Below are positions 9,198 to 18,220 of a DNA stretch of 51,010 bases, piece by piece. The notes beneath the pieces were generated by a model. The model saw only the letters and a list, made by a program, of their open reading frames with translations, was not told the DNA's origin and searched no databases. Numbering within the stretch: the stretch's first letter is position 1; each line of letters opens with the position of its first letter. Origin of the DNA: Clostridiales bacterium. GTDB taxonomy: Bacteria > Bacillota > Clostridia > Lachnospirales > Lachnospiraceae. The translations under genes and the position numbers were made by a program. The stretch is taken from the NCBI GenBank assembly GCA_020860565.1, contig JAJBUA010000011.1, forward strand, positions 1 to 51,010. Direction: 5' to 3'.

Positions 9198-10595
9198 TCA
9201 CGCACCCCTTTCATTCGGTTCCTGATCATCCGTTTCCTGTCTCCTGCCGGCGGTCTCCGTCAATATTTCATCCGCATACAGGCAGGCTCCTGTGTCAGCA
9301 CCTCTCCGGTTTAAGATCATCCGATGCACCTTTCCTGCGCCAAGCAGTTCCGATATTTCCTCATATCCCGCCATTTTCTCATTCATGCTGCAGATATAGA
9401 TATCACCACAGAGGTGTGTAATCTGCCAGAATTCCTCCCACGGGAAAATGGTCTTTTTCCCCTCATAATCGACCCTCGCCAGTGCCTCCATACAGCGTGT
9501 CAGATCGTCTCCGTCCGCTGTCGGCATTACCATCACCGCCTCATGCCCTGTGTAAGCCGGAATGATCAGTGCAGACGGAATCCCATGCTCCGATATTTCC
9601 CGTATGACAGACGCAATCAGGCTGATCATAGTCTCCATCTCTTCCGGCTGAAACTCCGGTACCAGTTCCTCCGGCGACCCGTCGGCGTATTGCCGTTTCA
9701 CCATCCGGTGAAATGACTCCAGATCCAGAATAAATGCCGCACAGCCGGGCATCACTGTCTCATAAAGCTTAATCTCCATCTGGCCGCTCATCGCGAGCCG
9801 TCTCCAGTTAATCCTCTTAACGGAATCCCCCGGCGTATACGGCCGGCTGCCCTTGAGTATGGTGACATCCTCCTGCTGCCCGCGGTTTCGTGCCGCTGCC
9901 TCATGAGACATTTTTAAAAATGGCTGCACATTGACCAGCATAAGCCGCGGATAAACGACCAACTGTACGGGTTTCGGCAGCGGATATCGCTTTCCCTGCG
10001 CGGACAGGCCAAATCCGTCGCCTGCCTGCAGACTTGCCTCCGTAATACAGGTCCATCCACGCCTCAGCGTTACCAGCGTTTCCTCCCAGGTAATCTCCTG
10101 CTGCCAGAGCAGCCAGACAAAGCGCTCACGGATCCCGGTCAGCGCTTCTGCTCCGTATTCCATCACAAACCAGAATACTTCTTTGTCATCTTCCGTCCTT
10201 AACAGTTCTTTCTTTCCAACCGGCAGGATCACATCCAGCCACACCAGCGGAAAAATACTGAGATTGCGCACTTTCAGCTTCAGGCTGAGCGTACCACCCG
10301 CATGGCAACAGGCTGTCCCGGCCTCTGCCTCCAGACGGATCCGGTGCAGAATCCCCCGGCTCCAGAACCATGAGGAAAAACACAACAGAAAGAAAAAGCA
10401 CAAAAAGGCGCCGACAATCTGTGCCCGAAAATAGATTGCCAGCACCGCAAAGAATAACAGCACTCCCAGACCTGGAAGCGTCACAAAACGGCTGGTTTTA
10501 CTCTGTCCCGCTTCCTGACCCGGCCTTGGTTTGATAGAATTTTCCAATCCCGATTCTATTTTACCTTCTTTGTCTCTTTCCTCTGACATATTCAT
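9198..10595 (-). CDS. DUF58 domain-containing protein
   Basis: This 465-residue protein has two adjacent hydrophobic segments (about 38-78), a beta-rich middle, and the DUF58 core SRPYTPGDSVKRINWRRLAMSGQ (about 285-308) that defines the family. A vWA-like fold follows. DUF58 proteins pair with MoxR AAA ATPases and are thought to help mature extracytoplasmic or metal-containing enzymes; the exact client is unknown. The downstream membrane-protein gene starts one base past this stop, so translation is probably coupled. The gene start is weakly supported (AGAAAG upstream); ATG at 10589 is an alternative, six bases later. Confidence 0.9.
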   Translation of the reverse strand: MNMSEERDKEGKIESGLENSIKPRPGQEAGQSKTSRFVTLPGLGVLLFFAVLAIYFRAQIVGAFLCFFFLLCFSSWFWSRGILHRIRLEAEAGTACCHAGGTLSLKLKVRNLSIFPLVWLDVILPVGKKELLRTEDDKEVFWFVMEYGAEALTGIRERFVWLLWQQEITWEETLVTLRRGWTCITEASLQAGDGFGLSAQGKRYPLPKPVQLVVYPRLMLVNVQPFLKMSHEAAARNRGQQEDVTILKGSRPYTPGDSVKRINWRRLAMSGQMEIKLYETVMPGCAAFILDLESFHRMVKRQYADGSPEELVPEFQPEEMETMISLIASVIREISEHGIPSALIIPAYTGHEAVMVMPTADGDDLTRCMEALARVDYEGKKTIFPWEEFWQITHLCGDIYICSMNEKMAGYEEISELLGAGKVHRMILNRRGADTGACLYADEILTETAGRRQETDDQEPNERGA

Positions 10596-10672
10596 GCATC
10601 TTTCTGGTTTCTTTACCCTCTCATGTTCTATAAATCGTTCTGCTTTTTCTTTTTCTTTATCTTTGTATTTTT

Positions 10673-11653
10673 TTATTCTTCTACTGTCCTGTTTCCTTTG
10701 AAAATTTCTTTATGATAAGGCGGCACCGGAGTACCTTCCATCAATTCTCCCAGAACCGACTCCGCCGTCTTCTTCTGAAATCTTGCCTCACCGGTCAACA
10801 CCGCCCGATGCGCCATAACCGGGCGCCAGATCGTCTGGATATCTTCCGGGATCACATAGCTTCTCCCCTGCATCGCCGCATATGCCTTGCTTCCCTGATA
10901 AAGGCTGCGGGACGCGCGCGGGCTTCCTCCCTGCTTAAACCACGGACACTCGCGGGTCTTATGCACCAGATCGACTATATAACGGCTGCAATAATCCGAA
11001 ACGCTGACTTCCGCCGCTTCCCTGCGCAGTTCCAACAGGATCTCCGGCGTCGTTACCGTCTGGATCTCCTCATAAGGTGTCCGGCCGCCAAGATGCTTTA
11101 AGATCTCTACTTCTTCTCCCACCTCCGGATATCCCATCGACAGACAGACAAAAAAACGGTCCATCTGCGCGGCGGGCAGCTGAAATGTGCTCTCGCGCTC
11201 CACCGGATTCTGCGTCGCCAGTACCATAAATGGCTGCGGGAGCGGCAGCGTCGTCCCATCGATCGTCGTCTGTCCTTCCTCCATTGCCTCCAGCAGCGCC
11301 GACTGCGTGCGGGGAATCGCCCGGTTAATCTCATCCGCAAGCAACAGGTTCGTATGAACCGGCCCTTTTACCAGTTCAAAATCCGTTGTCTTCTGATTAA
11401 ATACGGTCATGCCGACGATATCCGACGGGAGCAGATCCGGCGTGAACTGCAAACGTTTGAAATCACATCCCAATGCGATCGCCATCGTCTTAACCAGCGT
11501 CGTCTTGCCGCTGCCCGGCAGGTCATTTAACAACACATGACCGCCGGAAAAAATCGTCATCAGGATCATGTCGATCTGACGGCGCTTGCCTACGATAATT
11601 TTCTCCGTCTCCTGCTCCAGAAGCTTTGTATAATCCGCTATTGTCTGATTCAT
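10673..11653 (-). CDS. MoxR family AAA+ ATPase
   Basis: MoxR ATPases act as chaperone-like motors with DUF58/vWA partners. The 326-residue product has Walker A DLPGSGKTT (44-52), a pre-sensor region QFTPDLLPSDIVGMTVF, Walker B LLADEINRA, sensor 1 LATQNPVE and the sensor 2 motif SPRASRSL. The ATG at 11653 has GGAGGAAGG seven bases upstream and gives the normal start MNQTIADYTKLLEQ. Extending upstream to 11710 would overlap the previous gene and lacks a ribosome site. It is the first of the three-gene cluster with the DUF58 gene and the membrane-protein gene. Confidence 0.94.
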   Translation of the reverse strand: MNQTIADYTKLLEQETEKIIVGKRRQIDMILMTIFSGGHVLLNDLPGSGKTTLVKTMAIALGCDFKRLQFTPDLLPSDIVGMTVFNQKTTDFELVKGPVHTNLLLADEINRAIPRTQSALLEAMEEGQTTIDGTTLPLPQPFMVLATQNPVERESTFQLPAAQMDRFFVCLSMGYPEVGEEVEILKHLGGRTPYEEIQTVTTPEILLELRREAAEVSVSDYCSRYIVDLVHKTRECPWFKQGGSPRASRSLYQGSKAYAAMQGRSYVIPEDIQTIWRPVMAHRAVLTGEARFQKKTAESVLGELMEGTPVPPYHKEIFKGNRTVEE

Positions 11654-11706
11654 GCCTTCCTCCGATTGTAACCGTGTCTTCTTAATACAGATCTGTTGCT
11701 GTTGTC

Positions 11707-13056
11707 TCATCCGCCATGGCTTTCCGGAACCTCTTCCGTATCGTCATGTGTCTCATATCCATCATACTCATCCAGGAAATGATGCCGTACCCCATGCTCT
11801 TTATATGCGATCACCGTATTGAGGTTGACATTTTCCACACTCTTAAAGATATTACTCTCCACAAACGGATTGGTCTTCTTCATCTCGGCAATCAGCTGCT
11901 TGACCTCCTGACGCTTCGAATAGCCCGTACCATCCGGCCGGCAGGTCGTGCAGCTGTCCGTAAAACGGCACGCGCACTGGATAAACCGCAGACCGTTATA
12001 ATCACGCCAATGCTTGATATCGTCCTCCCGGATCAGATACAATGGCCGGATCAGTTCCATTCCCTCAAAATTGGTGCTGTGCAGCTTCGGCATCATCGTC
12101 TGAACCTGTCCGCCGTAGAGCATTCCCATGAGAATCGTTTCTATCACATCATCGTAATGATGTCCGAGAGCGATTTTGTTGCACCCCAGTTCCTTTGCCT
12201 TGCTGTAGAGATACCCCCGCCGCATTCTCGCGCACAGATAACACGGAGATTTTTCGATATCATAAACTGCCTCGAAAATCGATGATTCAAAGAATACGAT
12301 CGGCACTTCCAGAATTTTCGCATTATTTTCAATCATCCTGCGGTTGAGCTCACTGTATCCGGGATCCATGCACAGAAAAACCAGTTCGAACGGAAACTTG
12401 TGATGGCGCTGCAGTTCCTGAAAGAGCTTGGCCATCAGCATCGAATCCTTGCCGCCGGAGATGCAGACCGCGATCCTGTCATTCTCCTGAACCAGTTCAT
12501 ACTCGCGGATCGCTTTGGCAAATCTCGAAAAAAGCTCCTTGTGAAAACGTTTGCGGATGCTCTTTTCTACGTCGAGAGCTTTCTGTGAGCGCCCGTTTGG
12601 TTTTCTCTCACCATGCTGCCTCTGTTCAGAACCGTCTGCTGCCGCTTCATTATCTTTCTGACGAACATCCGGTTCTTCATCTTCCCCCGCAGATTTTACA
12701 TCTGTCGATGGGGCATTCTCGTCCTTTATCCCACCGGCCTTCTCTTCTTCCGCGTTCTTCTCAGACACAAGCCAGCCATGGTAACCGCCCGCAAGGCTGT
12801 AAACCTGCTCCGCACCGTTTTCACGAAGTTCCTCTGCACATTCCTTACTGAAAATTCCTCTGGTGCAGTACAGGATCATCTTTTGATCTGCCGGAAGCTC
12901 TTTCCATGTCTCTTCCAGTTCTTCCCGCGGGATATTGACCGCATCCGGGATCATGCCATAAGCAGTGTCAAAAGCGGATCGAATATCAATCAGACAATAG
13001 GATCCGTGCGGAAGGTTTCGGATCTCCTCCCACGTTAATTCCAATGTTTCACTCAT
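11707..13056 (-). CDS. Rhodanese - TtcA-like tRNA thiolation ATPase fusion
   Basis: This is a two-domain sulfur-transfer enzyme of 449 residues. Residues 1-98 are a rhodanese domain with catalytic Cys64 in YCTRGIFSKE. A charged low-complexity linker spans about 100-160. The rest is a PP-loop ATP pyrophosphatase of the TtcA/TilS class with SGGKDS (200-205), GHHYDDVIET (298-307), a CxxC at 272/275 (CYLC) and further cysteines at 363, 369 and 372, suited to a [4Fe-4S] cluster. TtcA makes 2-thiocytidine at tRNA position 32; the bound rhodanese could deliver persulfide sulfur in cis (inference). Its target base is not proven by sequence. It lies 53 bases upstream of moxR. Confidence 0.9.
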   Translation of the reverse strand: MSETLELTWEEIRNLPHGSYCLIDIRSAFDTAYGMIPDAVNIPREELEETWKELPADQKMILYCTRGIFSKECAEELRENGAEQVYSLAGGYHGWLVSEKNAEEEKAGGIKDENAPSTDVKSAGEDEEPDVRQKDNEAAADGSEQRQHGERKPNGRSQKALDVEKSIRKRFHKELFSRFAKAIREYELVQENDRIAVCISGGKDSMLMAKLFQELQRHHKFPFELVFLCMDPGYSELNRRMIENNAKILEVPIVFFESSIFEAVYDIEKSPCYLCARMRRGYLYSKAKELGCNKIALGHHYDDVIETILMGMLYGGQVQTMMPKLHSTNFEGMELIRPLYLIREDDIKHWRDYNGLRFIQCACRFTDSCTTCRPDGTGYSKRQEVKQLIAEMKKTNPFVESNIFKSVENVNLNTVIAYKEHGVRHHFLDEYDGYETHDDTEEVPESHGG

Positions 13057-13219
13057 ATAAAATAGTAACCTCTGTTATTTGCGATGTTCAGGTATCTATT
13101 CGACAGGTTACATACCTTTTCCGCGGCCGTCACAGATACCAGCTCATTACGGTTCAACTCGCTAAGTATCTGTTATTATACTTTCTAAAATTCAAAACAG
13201 CAACAATTAATCATGAAAA

Positions 13220-13255
13220 AAGAAGGAAAACAGCTCTTATTCTGTTTTCCCTCTT
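13220..13255 (-). terminator. Rho-independent terminator of the Uma2 gene
   Basis: A hairpin pairs 13220-13233 with 13242-13255 (13 of 14 pairs) around an 8-nt loop. On the minus strand it is followed by a run of six T residues. It lies just past the stop codon at 13267. Confidence 0.8.
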
Positions 13256-13266
13256 AAACAACAGAT

Positions 13267-13821
13267 TTAAACCTTACTTAAAAGCAAATCCGCTACCGTA
13301 ATTGCAAACCCATGATAAATGCCAACCTCAATTTCCTGATCAAACGCAAAAATCGTCGGCGCGGCGTCCTGCTCATAACGATATACGGTTGTGCGCCCTT
13401 TATCCGGATCGACAATCCAGTATTCCCGAACTCCGGCCTCCAGATATAGCATATTTTTCCGGCTGTAATCATGTTTTCGACTGCCTGGGGACACAACCTC
13501 GATGATCCAGTCTGGAGCGCCGATACACTCCTTCTCCGTCAGTTTGCTTTTATCACAGATTACAGAAATATCCGGTTCCACCCAATTTTTATCCGATGCA
13601 TCCAGATTAACTGCAAATGGAGCCGGTATCACTTCACAGTCACCCCGGTGAGAAGCAATGTAATTACCGATTATTCTCGTCAGCTGGGCAATCAGCCTTT
13701 GATGCCCAAGACCAGGCGGCGCCATATCGTAAAACTGTCCATCAATCAGCTCCGCACGACAATGTTCCGGCAGATTCCAATAGTCATCCGATGTATAATA
13801 ATGTTCTTTCAGCAATGGCAT
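13267..13821 (-). CDS. Uma2 family (DUF820) putative restriction-endonuclease-fold protein
   Basis: This 184-residue protein matches the Uma2/DUF820 family, which has a PD-(D/E)XK nuclease fold. The family pattern is visible: ELIDGQFYDMAPPG near residue 25, VEPDISVICD near 80 (catalytic Asp), and PDWIIEVVSPGSRKHD near 103-118 with the E-V-S core. The family is common in bacteria with large gene numbers and is often near mobile DNA; its biological role is unclear. AGGGAGGAG precedes the ATG. It is a single gene with its own terminator. Confidence 0.9.
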   Translation of the reverse strand: MPLLKEHYYTSDDYWNLPEHCRAELIDGQFYDMAPPGLGHQRLIAQLTRIIGNYIASHRGDCEVIPAPFAVNLDASDKNWVEPDISVICDKSKLTEKECIGAPDWIIEVVSPGSRKHDYSRKNMLYLEAGVREYWIVDPDKGRTTVYRYEQDAAPTIFAFDQEIEVGIYHGFAITVADLLLSKV

Positions 13822-13961
13822 AAACGGCTCCTCCCTTTATTTCAGGTTCTGCATTCCCTCACGTATTTTATCATAGCAAAAGATATCGCATTCTTCAAGT
13901 TCCGTTTCACAAAACCAGAAAGCAAACGCCAAAGAACATTATTATTGTGATCGATGATTAA

Positions 13962-15017
13962 TTACTGATCCAGCAGGAACGACACATGCTCCCCCTGATA
14001 CAGCATACTTTCCGCTCCCATCATAAACAGCGGAGTCCCTGTCAGTTCGCCGTTTAGATATGCCATTGCGTCCTCATATGCGTACTGAATATACTCGGCG
14101 GACGATGGATAATCATGATGGCCCGCGAAGATATATGATACAGAATCCCTGTAATCCAGCAGTTTCTCCATGCTGTCCGCATAATCCTGCATGCTCACAT
14201 TTTCTCCGGTCATAATGACAGGTCCCGGCTGCACACTGTCGCCGCTGATCAGAATCCCGTGATTCCGGTCAAGGAGCGCAATACTGCCATTCGTATGACC
14301 CGGTATCTCAATCACTTCAAATGTAAAATCCCCACAGTTAAGCTGATCGCCTTCACTGATATTATAAGGCGTAATCCCCTCCGGCAGCAGCGAGGCATCC
14401 TTCTCATTGATATAGCAGCAGTCGAAAACACCGATTCCGCCGATATGATCCGGATGCCCATGCGTGATTACGACCTCTATCGGAAGATCGGTAATTGTGC
14501 GCACAAGTTCTGTTACCTGATCGTCCGCCATCAGCGTATCGATCAGCATTGCCTTATCTTCACCTACAAACAGATACGCTCTGGTTCGCGGCTCATCCAG
14601 CACATACATATTTTCCATAAATTCATCGGTGGTCACTGTGATCGCGCTGCTCCCCCAGGAACCGGAGCTGCTTTCCTCCTCCGACGACTCGCCTGATTCT
14701 GCTGTATCCTCCGCAGACGACATTTCCTTCGTCTGAACCGTTCCTCCTTCTGTCCACGCTCCGTTTCCGTCTACCGCATATCCATCCGGTGTTACAATCC
14801 CTGTCACGAGATATCCCTCCCCATTAAAATAGTAACACTCACCGATACCATCTTCATCACTGTCGATCCATTTCCAGGCAGATACCGGATAACTCCCATC
14901 CTCCTCCTGCCACCATTTCCCGACGCTATTTTCTTTCCATTCTCCCGCCATTGCCGTAAATGACATCGCAAGCGTCATTCCGACCGCTGCCAACACCGCT
15001 GCGTACCTTCTCTTCAT
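13962..15017 (-). CDS. Secreted metallo-beta-lactamase-fold hydrolase with cell-wall-binding-like repeats
   Basis: The 351-residue product has a classical signal peptide (residues 1-24, cut after SFTAMA). Next comes an aromatic/Gly repeat region (WKENSVGKWWQEEDGSYPVSAWKW and a YYFNGEGYLVTG unit, about 27-95) resembling choline/glucan-type cell-wall-binding repeats. A Ser/Glu linker (97-122) leads to a metallo-beta-lactamase domain. Metal ligands are HGHPDH (about residues 186-191), H240 region (IPGHTNGS) and the SGD and GHHDYP elements. The substrate is unknown; the enzyme should act outside the cell, attached to the wall. It has its own promoter and a structured leader upstream. Confidence 0.88.
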   Translation of the reverse strand: MKRRYAAVLAAVGMTLAMSFTAMAGEWKENSVGKWWQEEDGSYPVSAWKWIDSDEDGIGECYYFNGEGYLVTGIVTPDGYAVDGNGAWTEGGTVQTKEMSSAEDTAESGESSEEESSSGSWGSSAITVTTDEFMENMYVLDEPRTRAYLFVGEDKAMLIDTLMADDQVTELVRTITDLPIEVVITHGHPDHIGGIGVFDCCYINEKDASLLPEGITPYNISEGDQLNCGDFTFEVIEIPGHTNGSIALLDRNHGILISGDSVQPGPVIMTGENVSMQDYADSMEKLLDYRDSVSYIFAGHHDYPSSAEYIQYAYEDAMAYLNGELTGTPLFMMGAESMLYQGEHVSFLLDQ

Positions 15018-15082
15018 GTTATTCTCCTTTCATTTGTGACTGCCGGAATATTTCCTTACTCGCCCCTGCGCATAAGATGAAA

Positions 15083-15119
15083 AGGGATTCATCGATGCAC
15101 GCACATCCAATGAATCCCT
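15083..15119 (-). terminator. Hairpin in the leader of the secreted hydrolase gene (possible attenuator)
   Basis: A perfect 10-bp stem (15083-15092 with 15110-15119) encloses a 17-nt loop. On the minus strand its 3' arm is followed by TTTTCATCTT. It lies between the promoter at 15158-15186 and the start codon at 15017. A short reading frame of 13 codons (MAYRGIHWMCVHR) begins before it and ends in its loop region. Its role as attenuator is inference. Confidence 0.45.
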
Positions 15120-15157
15120 CTGTAGGCCATAAATTCCCGGCTCACTGATATGATTTC

Positions 15158-15186
15158 ATCATAATCAGATATTTTTTTGTTGTCAA
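15158..15186 (-). promoter_or_regulatory. Sigma-A promoter of the secreted hydrolase gene
   Basis: On the minus strand TTGACA (15186-15181) and TATGAT (15163-15158) are 17 bases apart, close to the sigma-A consensus. The leader from here to the start codon is about 130 bases. Confidence 0.8.
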
Positions 15187-15255
15187 GAAAATCTTCCTGA
15201 TTCTATTGTATGGTTTCTATTGACCGGTTTTTATTGCTCAGTCTGGCTTTGATTA

Positions 15256-16458
15256 TTACAACGCCATTTCATAAATTTTCTTTATATCATCTTTGTAAAG
15301 ATGTTTAAAGAACGCCACATACCCGACTCCGTTGGAATCCGCGCACTTCTGGGCCATCTCATCGATCTGTTCCGGCGTCGGATGAATATTCATCTCGGAC
15401 ATGCTGGTAGGCATACCGATCTTATGACACCACTCCTCGAAAGCTTCGATCCCTTTGATGGCAGTTCCGTTAATATCGGAAAAGTCTTCCGAAACTCCCA
15501 TCACACGGACAGCGAATTTTGCAAACCGCGCAGGATTTGTACTCATGCAATATCTTGCCCAGCTGCCCCAGACCGCACAGAGACCGGCTCCGTGAGTCAT
15601 ATCAAACATACCGCCCATCTCAGCCTGGAGTTTGTGAGGGCCCCAGTCTGCCATACGTCCGCAGCCGGTCAGTCCGTTATGGGAAAGACTTCCGGCCCAC
15701 ATCAGTGTTGCGCGGGCGTCATAATTGGTCGGTTCCTTCATGGCTACAATCGCCGCTTCCTTTACCGATATCATCAGCCCTTCGGCGATATGATCTACCA
15801 GGTCCGTCCCTTCCACATTATGGAAATAACGCTCCATCGTATGCATCATGATATCAGCCGCACCGCAGGCAATCTGATATTTAGGAAGGGTAAAGGTAAT
15901 AACCGGATCCAGAATTGCAAAAAGCGGACGTCCGATATCGTTAAGGTAGGTGCGTTTCACATGATCCTCATCAATCGTAATCACCATGGCGTTACTCATC
16001 TCTGAGCCGGTCGCTGCAATCGTGATGATGCAGCCCAGCGGCGCGATTTTCACCTTTTCTTTTGGTATCTTATGGAGGCTGAGATCCAGTACCAGATCCA
16101 GAATATCAAAATCATCATTTGCGATACCGTAGGCTATCGCCTTTGCCGAATCAACCGCACTTCCGCCTCCTATGGGAAGTATAAAATCCACACCTTCTTT
16201 CCTGCACAGTTCGATTCCCTTGCGGACAAGACTCAGTCTGGGATTGGGGACGACGCCGTCCAGATCGATATATTCCAGACCGGCGTCCATAAGGCTTTTA
16301 TGTACCTTATCCAGGATTCCATTTTCCTGGAGGAACGTATCGCCATAGTGTACCAGTACCTTGTGAGCGCCCCGCGACGCGATCTCTTTGCCCACTTCCA
16401 GTTCGGCATCGCGTCCGAATATCACTTTTGTAGGCGCATAATAAGTAAAATTATTCAT
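15256..16458 (-). CDS. Iron-containing alcohol dehydrogenase
   Basis: This 400-residue NAD(P)H-dependent dehydrogenase belongs to the Fe-ADH (type III) family, closest in layout to butanol-dehydrogenase-like members. Visible are the nucleotide motif GGGSAVDSAKAIAYG (about residues 97-111), the ATGSEMSNAMVIT segment, and the metal-binding DIMMHTMERYF and MTHGAGLCAVWGSWARY elements. It is the last gene downstream of the zinc dehydrogenase (40 bases apart) in the sigma-54 PTS operon. Its likely job there is to interconvert an alcohol and aldehyde or ketone released from the sugar pathway, perhaps for redox balance; the substrate is not known. Confidence 0.93.
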   Translation of the reverse strand: MNNFTYYAPTKVIFGRDAELEVGKEIASRGAHKVLVHYGDTFLQENGILDKVHKSLMDAGLEYIDLDGVVPNPRLSLVRKGIELCRKEGVDFILPIGGGSAVDSAKAIAYGIANDDFDILDLVLDLSLHKIPKEKVKIAPLGCIITIAATGSEMSNAMVITIDEDHVKRTYLNDIGRPLFAILDPVITFTLPKYQIACGAADIMMHTMERYFHNVEGTDLVDHIAEGLMISVKEAAIVAMKEPTNYDARATLMWAGSLSHNGLTGCGRMADWGPHKLQAEMGGMFDMTHGAGLCAVWGSWARYCMSTNPARFAKFAVRVMGVSEDFSDINGTAIKGIEAFEEWCHKIGMPTSMSEMNIHPTPEQIDEMAQKCADSNGVGYVAFFKHLYKDDIKKIYEMAL

Positions 16459-16498
16459 TTACGTATCTCCTTTGATTTTACATCTGACAACGAACGGC

Positions 16499-17563
16499 TT
16501 ATTCCTCATCCATCCGGATCACACAGCGATAGGTATCCGGCCTGCAGGCATCGTCATATGCCTGCTTGCACTCGCTGAGGGCGTACGTTCCCTGGATGAC
16601 CTGGCTCATGTCCACGGCTCCGCTCTGCATCAGTTTGATCGCCAGCAGGAAATCCTTGTCTACCGAGCCGACCGTACCGATAATCTCATGCTCCAGCGTG
16701 TGAAGACGTCCCAGCTTCACCGGTACCGGATCGTCCGGGATCTGATTACTATAGAGCACAATGCGACCCGGAGCCGCCAGCAGCGAATAATACTGATCAA
16801 AGAATTTTGACGAAGCGATACTGTAAAATACAACATCCACTCCTCTTCCTTCCGTTATCTTACCGATAAATTCACCAATATCCTGTGTTGCCGGATCCAC
16901 GACAAAATCGGCGCCGGCCTTCAATGCACGCTCTCTCCTTTCCGGATCCATTTCTGCCATGACGACTCTTGCTCCCACTCTCTTCGCAACCTGAACATGC
17001 AGGATACCCATGATACCGGCTCCGATAATGACACAGGTCTCTCCCATTGCAAGGCGGGCGCGCCGGATGCTGTGAATGACATCGGATAACGGCTCCGTGA
17101 TGCACGCATACTCAAAGTTCACCTCAGCCGGGAACTTAAATACTTCCGTCGGTTTGCGGACGATGTACTGCGAGAAGCAGCCCTGCAGGTTCATCGGCGT
17201 ATCAATCGTCGGCGGAACGGCCGGTTTACTGAAATTCGGGCCGTGTTCACAATGTCCCAACCCCAGGATGCAGTTCTGGCAGGTCATGCAGTGGATTCTG
17301 CCGACCGTAACATTGTCACCGACCTCATATCCTTTTACATTTTTGCCGACCGCTACGACAATGCCCGCTCCCTCATGTCCACCGACACGCGGAAAGAAGC
17401 TCTTCACTTTCCCATCATATGGGCGCTGGTCGATCGTGCAGATCGATGAACGCATCACTTTAATTAAAAGCTGATCATCGCTGTATTTTGGTATCTCATA
17501 TTCATGGATCGTGACCTCATGTACGCCGGTCACCACCACTGCTTTCATTTTTTCCGGAATCAA
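16499..17563 (-). CDS. Zinc-dependent medium-chain (polyol/sugar-type) dehydrogenase
   Basis: This medium-chain dehydrogenase has about 354 residues. GHEGAGIVVAVG is the catalytic zinc region. The structural zinc motif CMTCQNCILGLGHC (C-x2-C-x2-C-x7-C) is complete. The Rossmann element is VIIGAGIMGILHVQVAKRVGA. It fits sorbitol/threonine/polyol-phosphate dehydrogenases. The start is uncertain: a TTG at 17563 has AGGAGG nine bases upstream, whereas the ATG at 17548 (MKAVVVTG) has only a weak site; an ATG at 17581 overlaps the AGGAGG itself. I favour 17563. It sits between EIIB and the Fe-ADH in the PTS operon and probably oxidises or reduces the imported sugar phosphate. Confidence 0.88.
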   Translation of the reverse strand: MIPEKMKAVVVTGVHEVTIHEYEIPKYSDDQLLIKVMRSSICTIDQRPYDGKVKSFFPRVGGHEGAGIVVAVGKNVKGYEVGDNVTVGRIHCMTCQNCILGLGHCEHGPNFSKPAVPPTIDTPMNLQGCFSQYIVRKPTEVFKFPAEVNFEYACITEPLSDVIHSIRRARLAMGETCVIIGAGIMGILHVQVAKRVGARVVMAEMDPERRERALKAGADFVVDPATQDIGEFIGKITEGRGVDVVFYSIASSKFFDQYYSLLAAPGRIVLYSNQIPDDPVPVKLGRLHTLEHEIIGTVGSVDKDFLLAIKLMQSGAVDMSQVIQGTYALSECKQAYDDACRPDTYRCVIRMDEE

Positions 17564-17635
17564 AGCTCTGTTCCTCCTCATCTTTATTTTATCAGGGTCA
17601 ATTTTTAACCTGATTGCATCCGATTATGGATACGG

Positions 17636-18121
17636 TTATTTTACCAGCTTCTTTAACGGTTTTTTGGAATCCATATCGCAGATATTCTGCCCATAGACAT
17701 AAACGCCTCGTGCGTCGATGCTCTTTAACTGCGCGATTTCCTCGTCCGTCGCATAGAAATAGCCTCTTACAATCTTCTTTCTTCCGGAACCTCCGCCCAT
17801 ATTTCCGACATTCAGCTCCTTCAGCTCTACACCGTTATCCAGCAGCTGTACAAACGCGAGCGGCGTCTTGGCCAGGATCATAACCCGCGTATCCGATCCT
17901 TTAAATTCATCGCTGCACAGCAGTTCTGCCGCGTCCTTAACCGAATGCACATATACCTTTACTCCACTGGGAGAGATGCTGGTAAACAGATTCACCAGCA
18001 CCGGATTTGCCGCAGCAGCGTCGTCCGCAATCACGATCTGCTTCGCGTTTACCTCGCCGATCCATTTCATAACGACCTGCCCGTGAAGAAGTCTCTCGTC
18101 AATTCTCGCAAAAATGATCAT
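17636..18121 (-). CDS. PTS mannose/fructose/sorbose-class EIIB component
   Basis: EIIB of the mannose-class phosphotransferase system receives phosphate from EIIA and gives it to the incoming sugar. The 161-residue product has the family length and starts MIIFARIDERLLHGQV, with the phosphorylated His13. It is followed by NGVELKELNVGNMGGG and ends in the usual YGQNICDMDSKKPL region. It lies 99 bases after the EIIC-EIID gene in the same orientation. EIIA is encoded separately at 24807-25226 under its own sigma-54 promoter. Confidence 0.95.
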   Translation of the reverse strand: MIIFARIDERLLHGQVVMKWIGEVNAKQIVIADDAAAANPVLVNLFTSISPSGVKVYVHSVKDAAELLCSDEFKGSDTRVMILAKTPLAFVQLLDNGVELKELNVGNMGGGSGRKKIVRGYFYATDEEIAQLKSIDARGVYVYGQNICDMDSKKPLKKLVK

Positions 18122-18220
18122 AGTCCACTTTCCTTTCCTTTTTCAGATCGCGGAGAGATATCCGGGACATCCCTCCACAGTCATTCTTATGAATTCTCAT
18201 GCTCTCCCATCGATTTCGAT

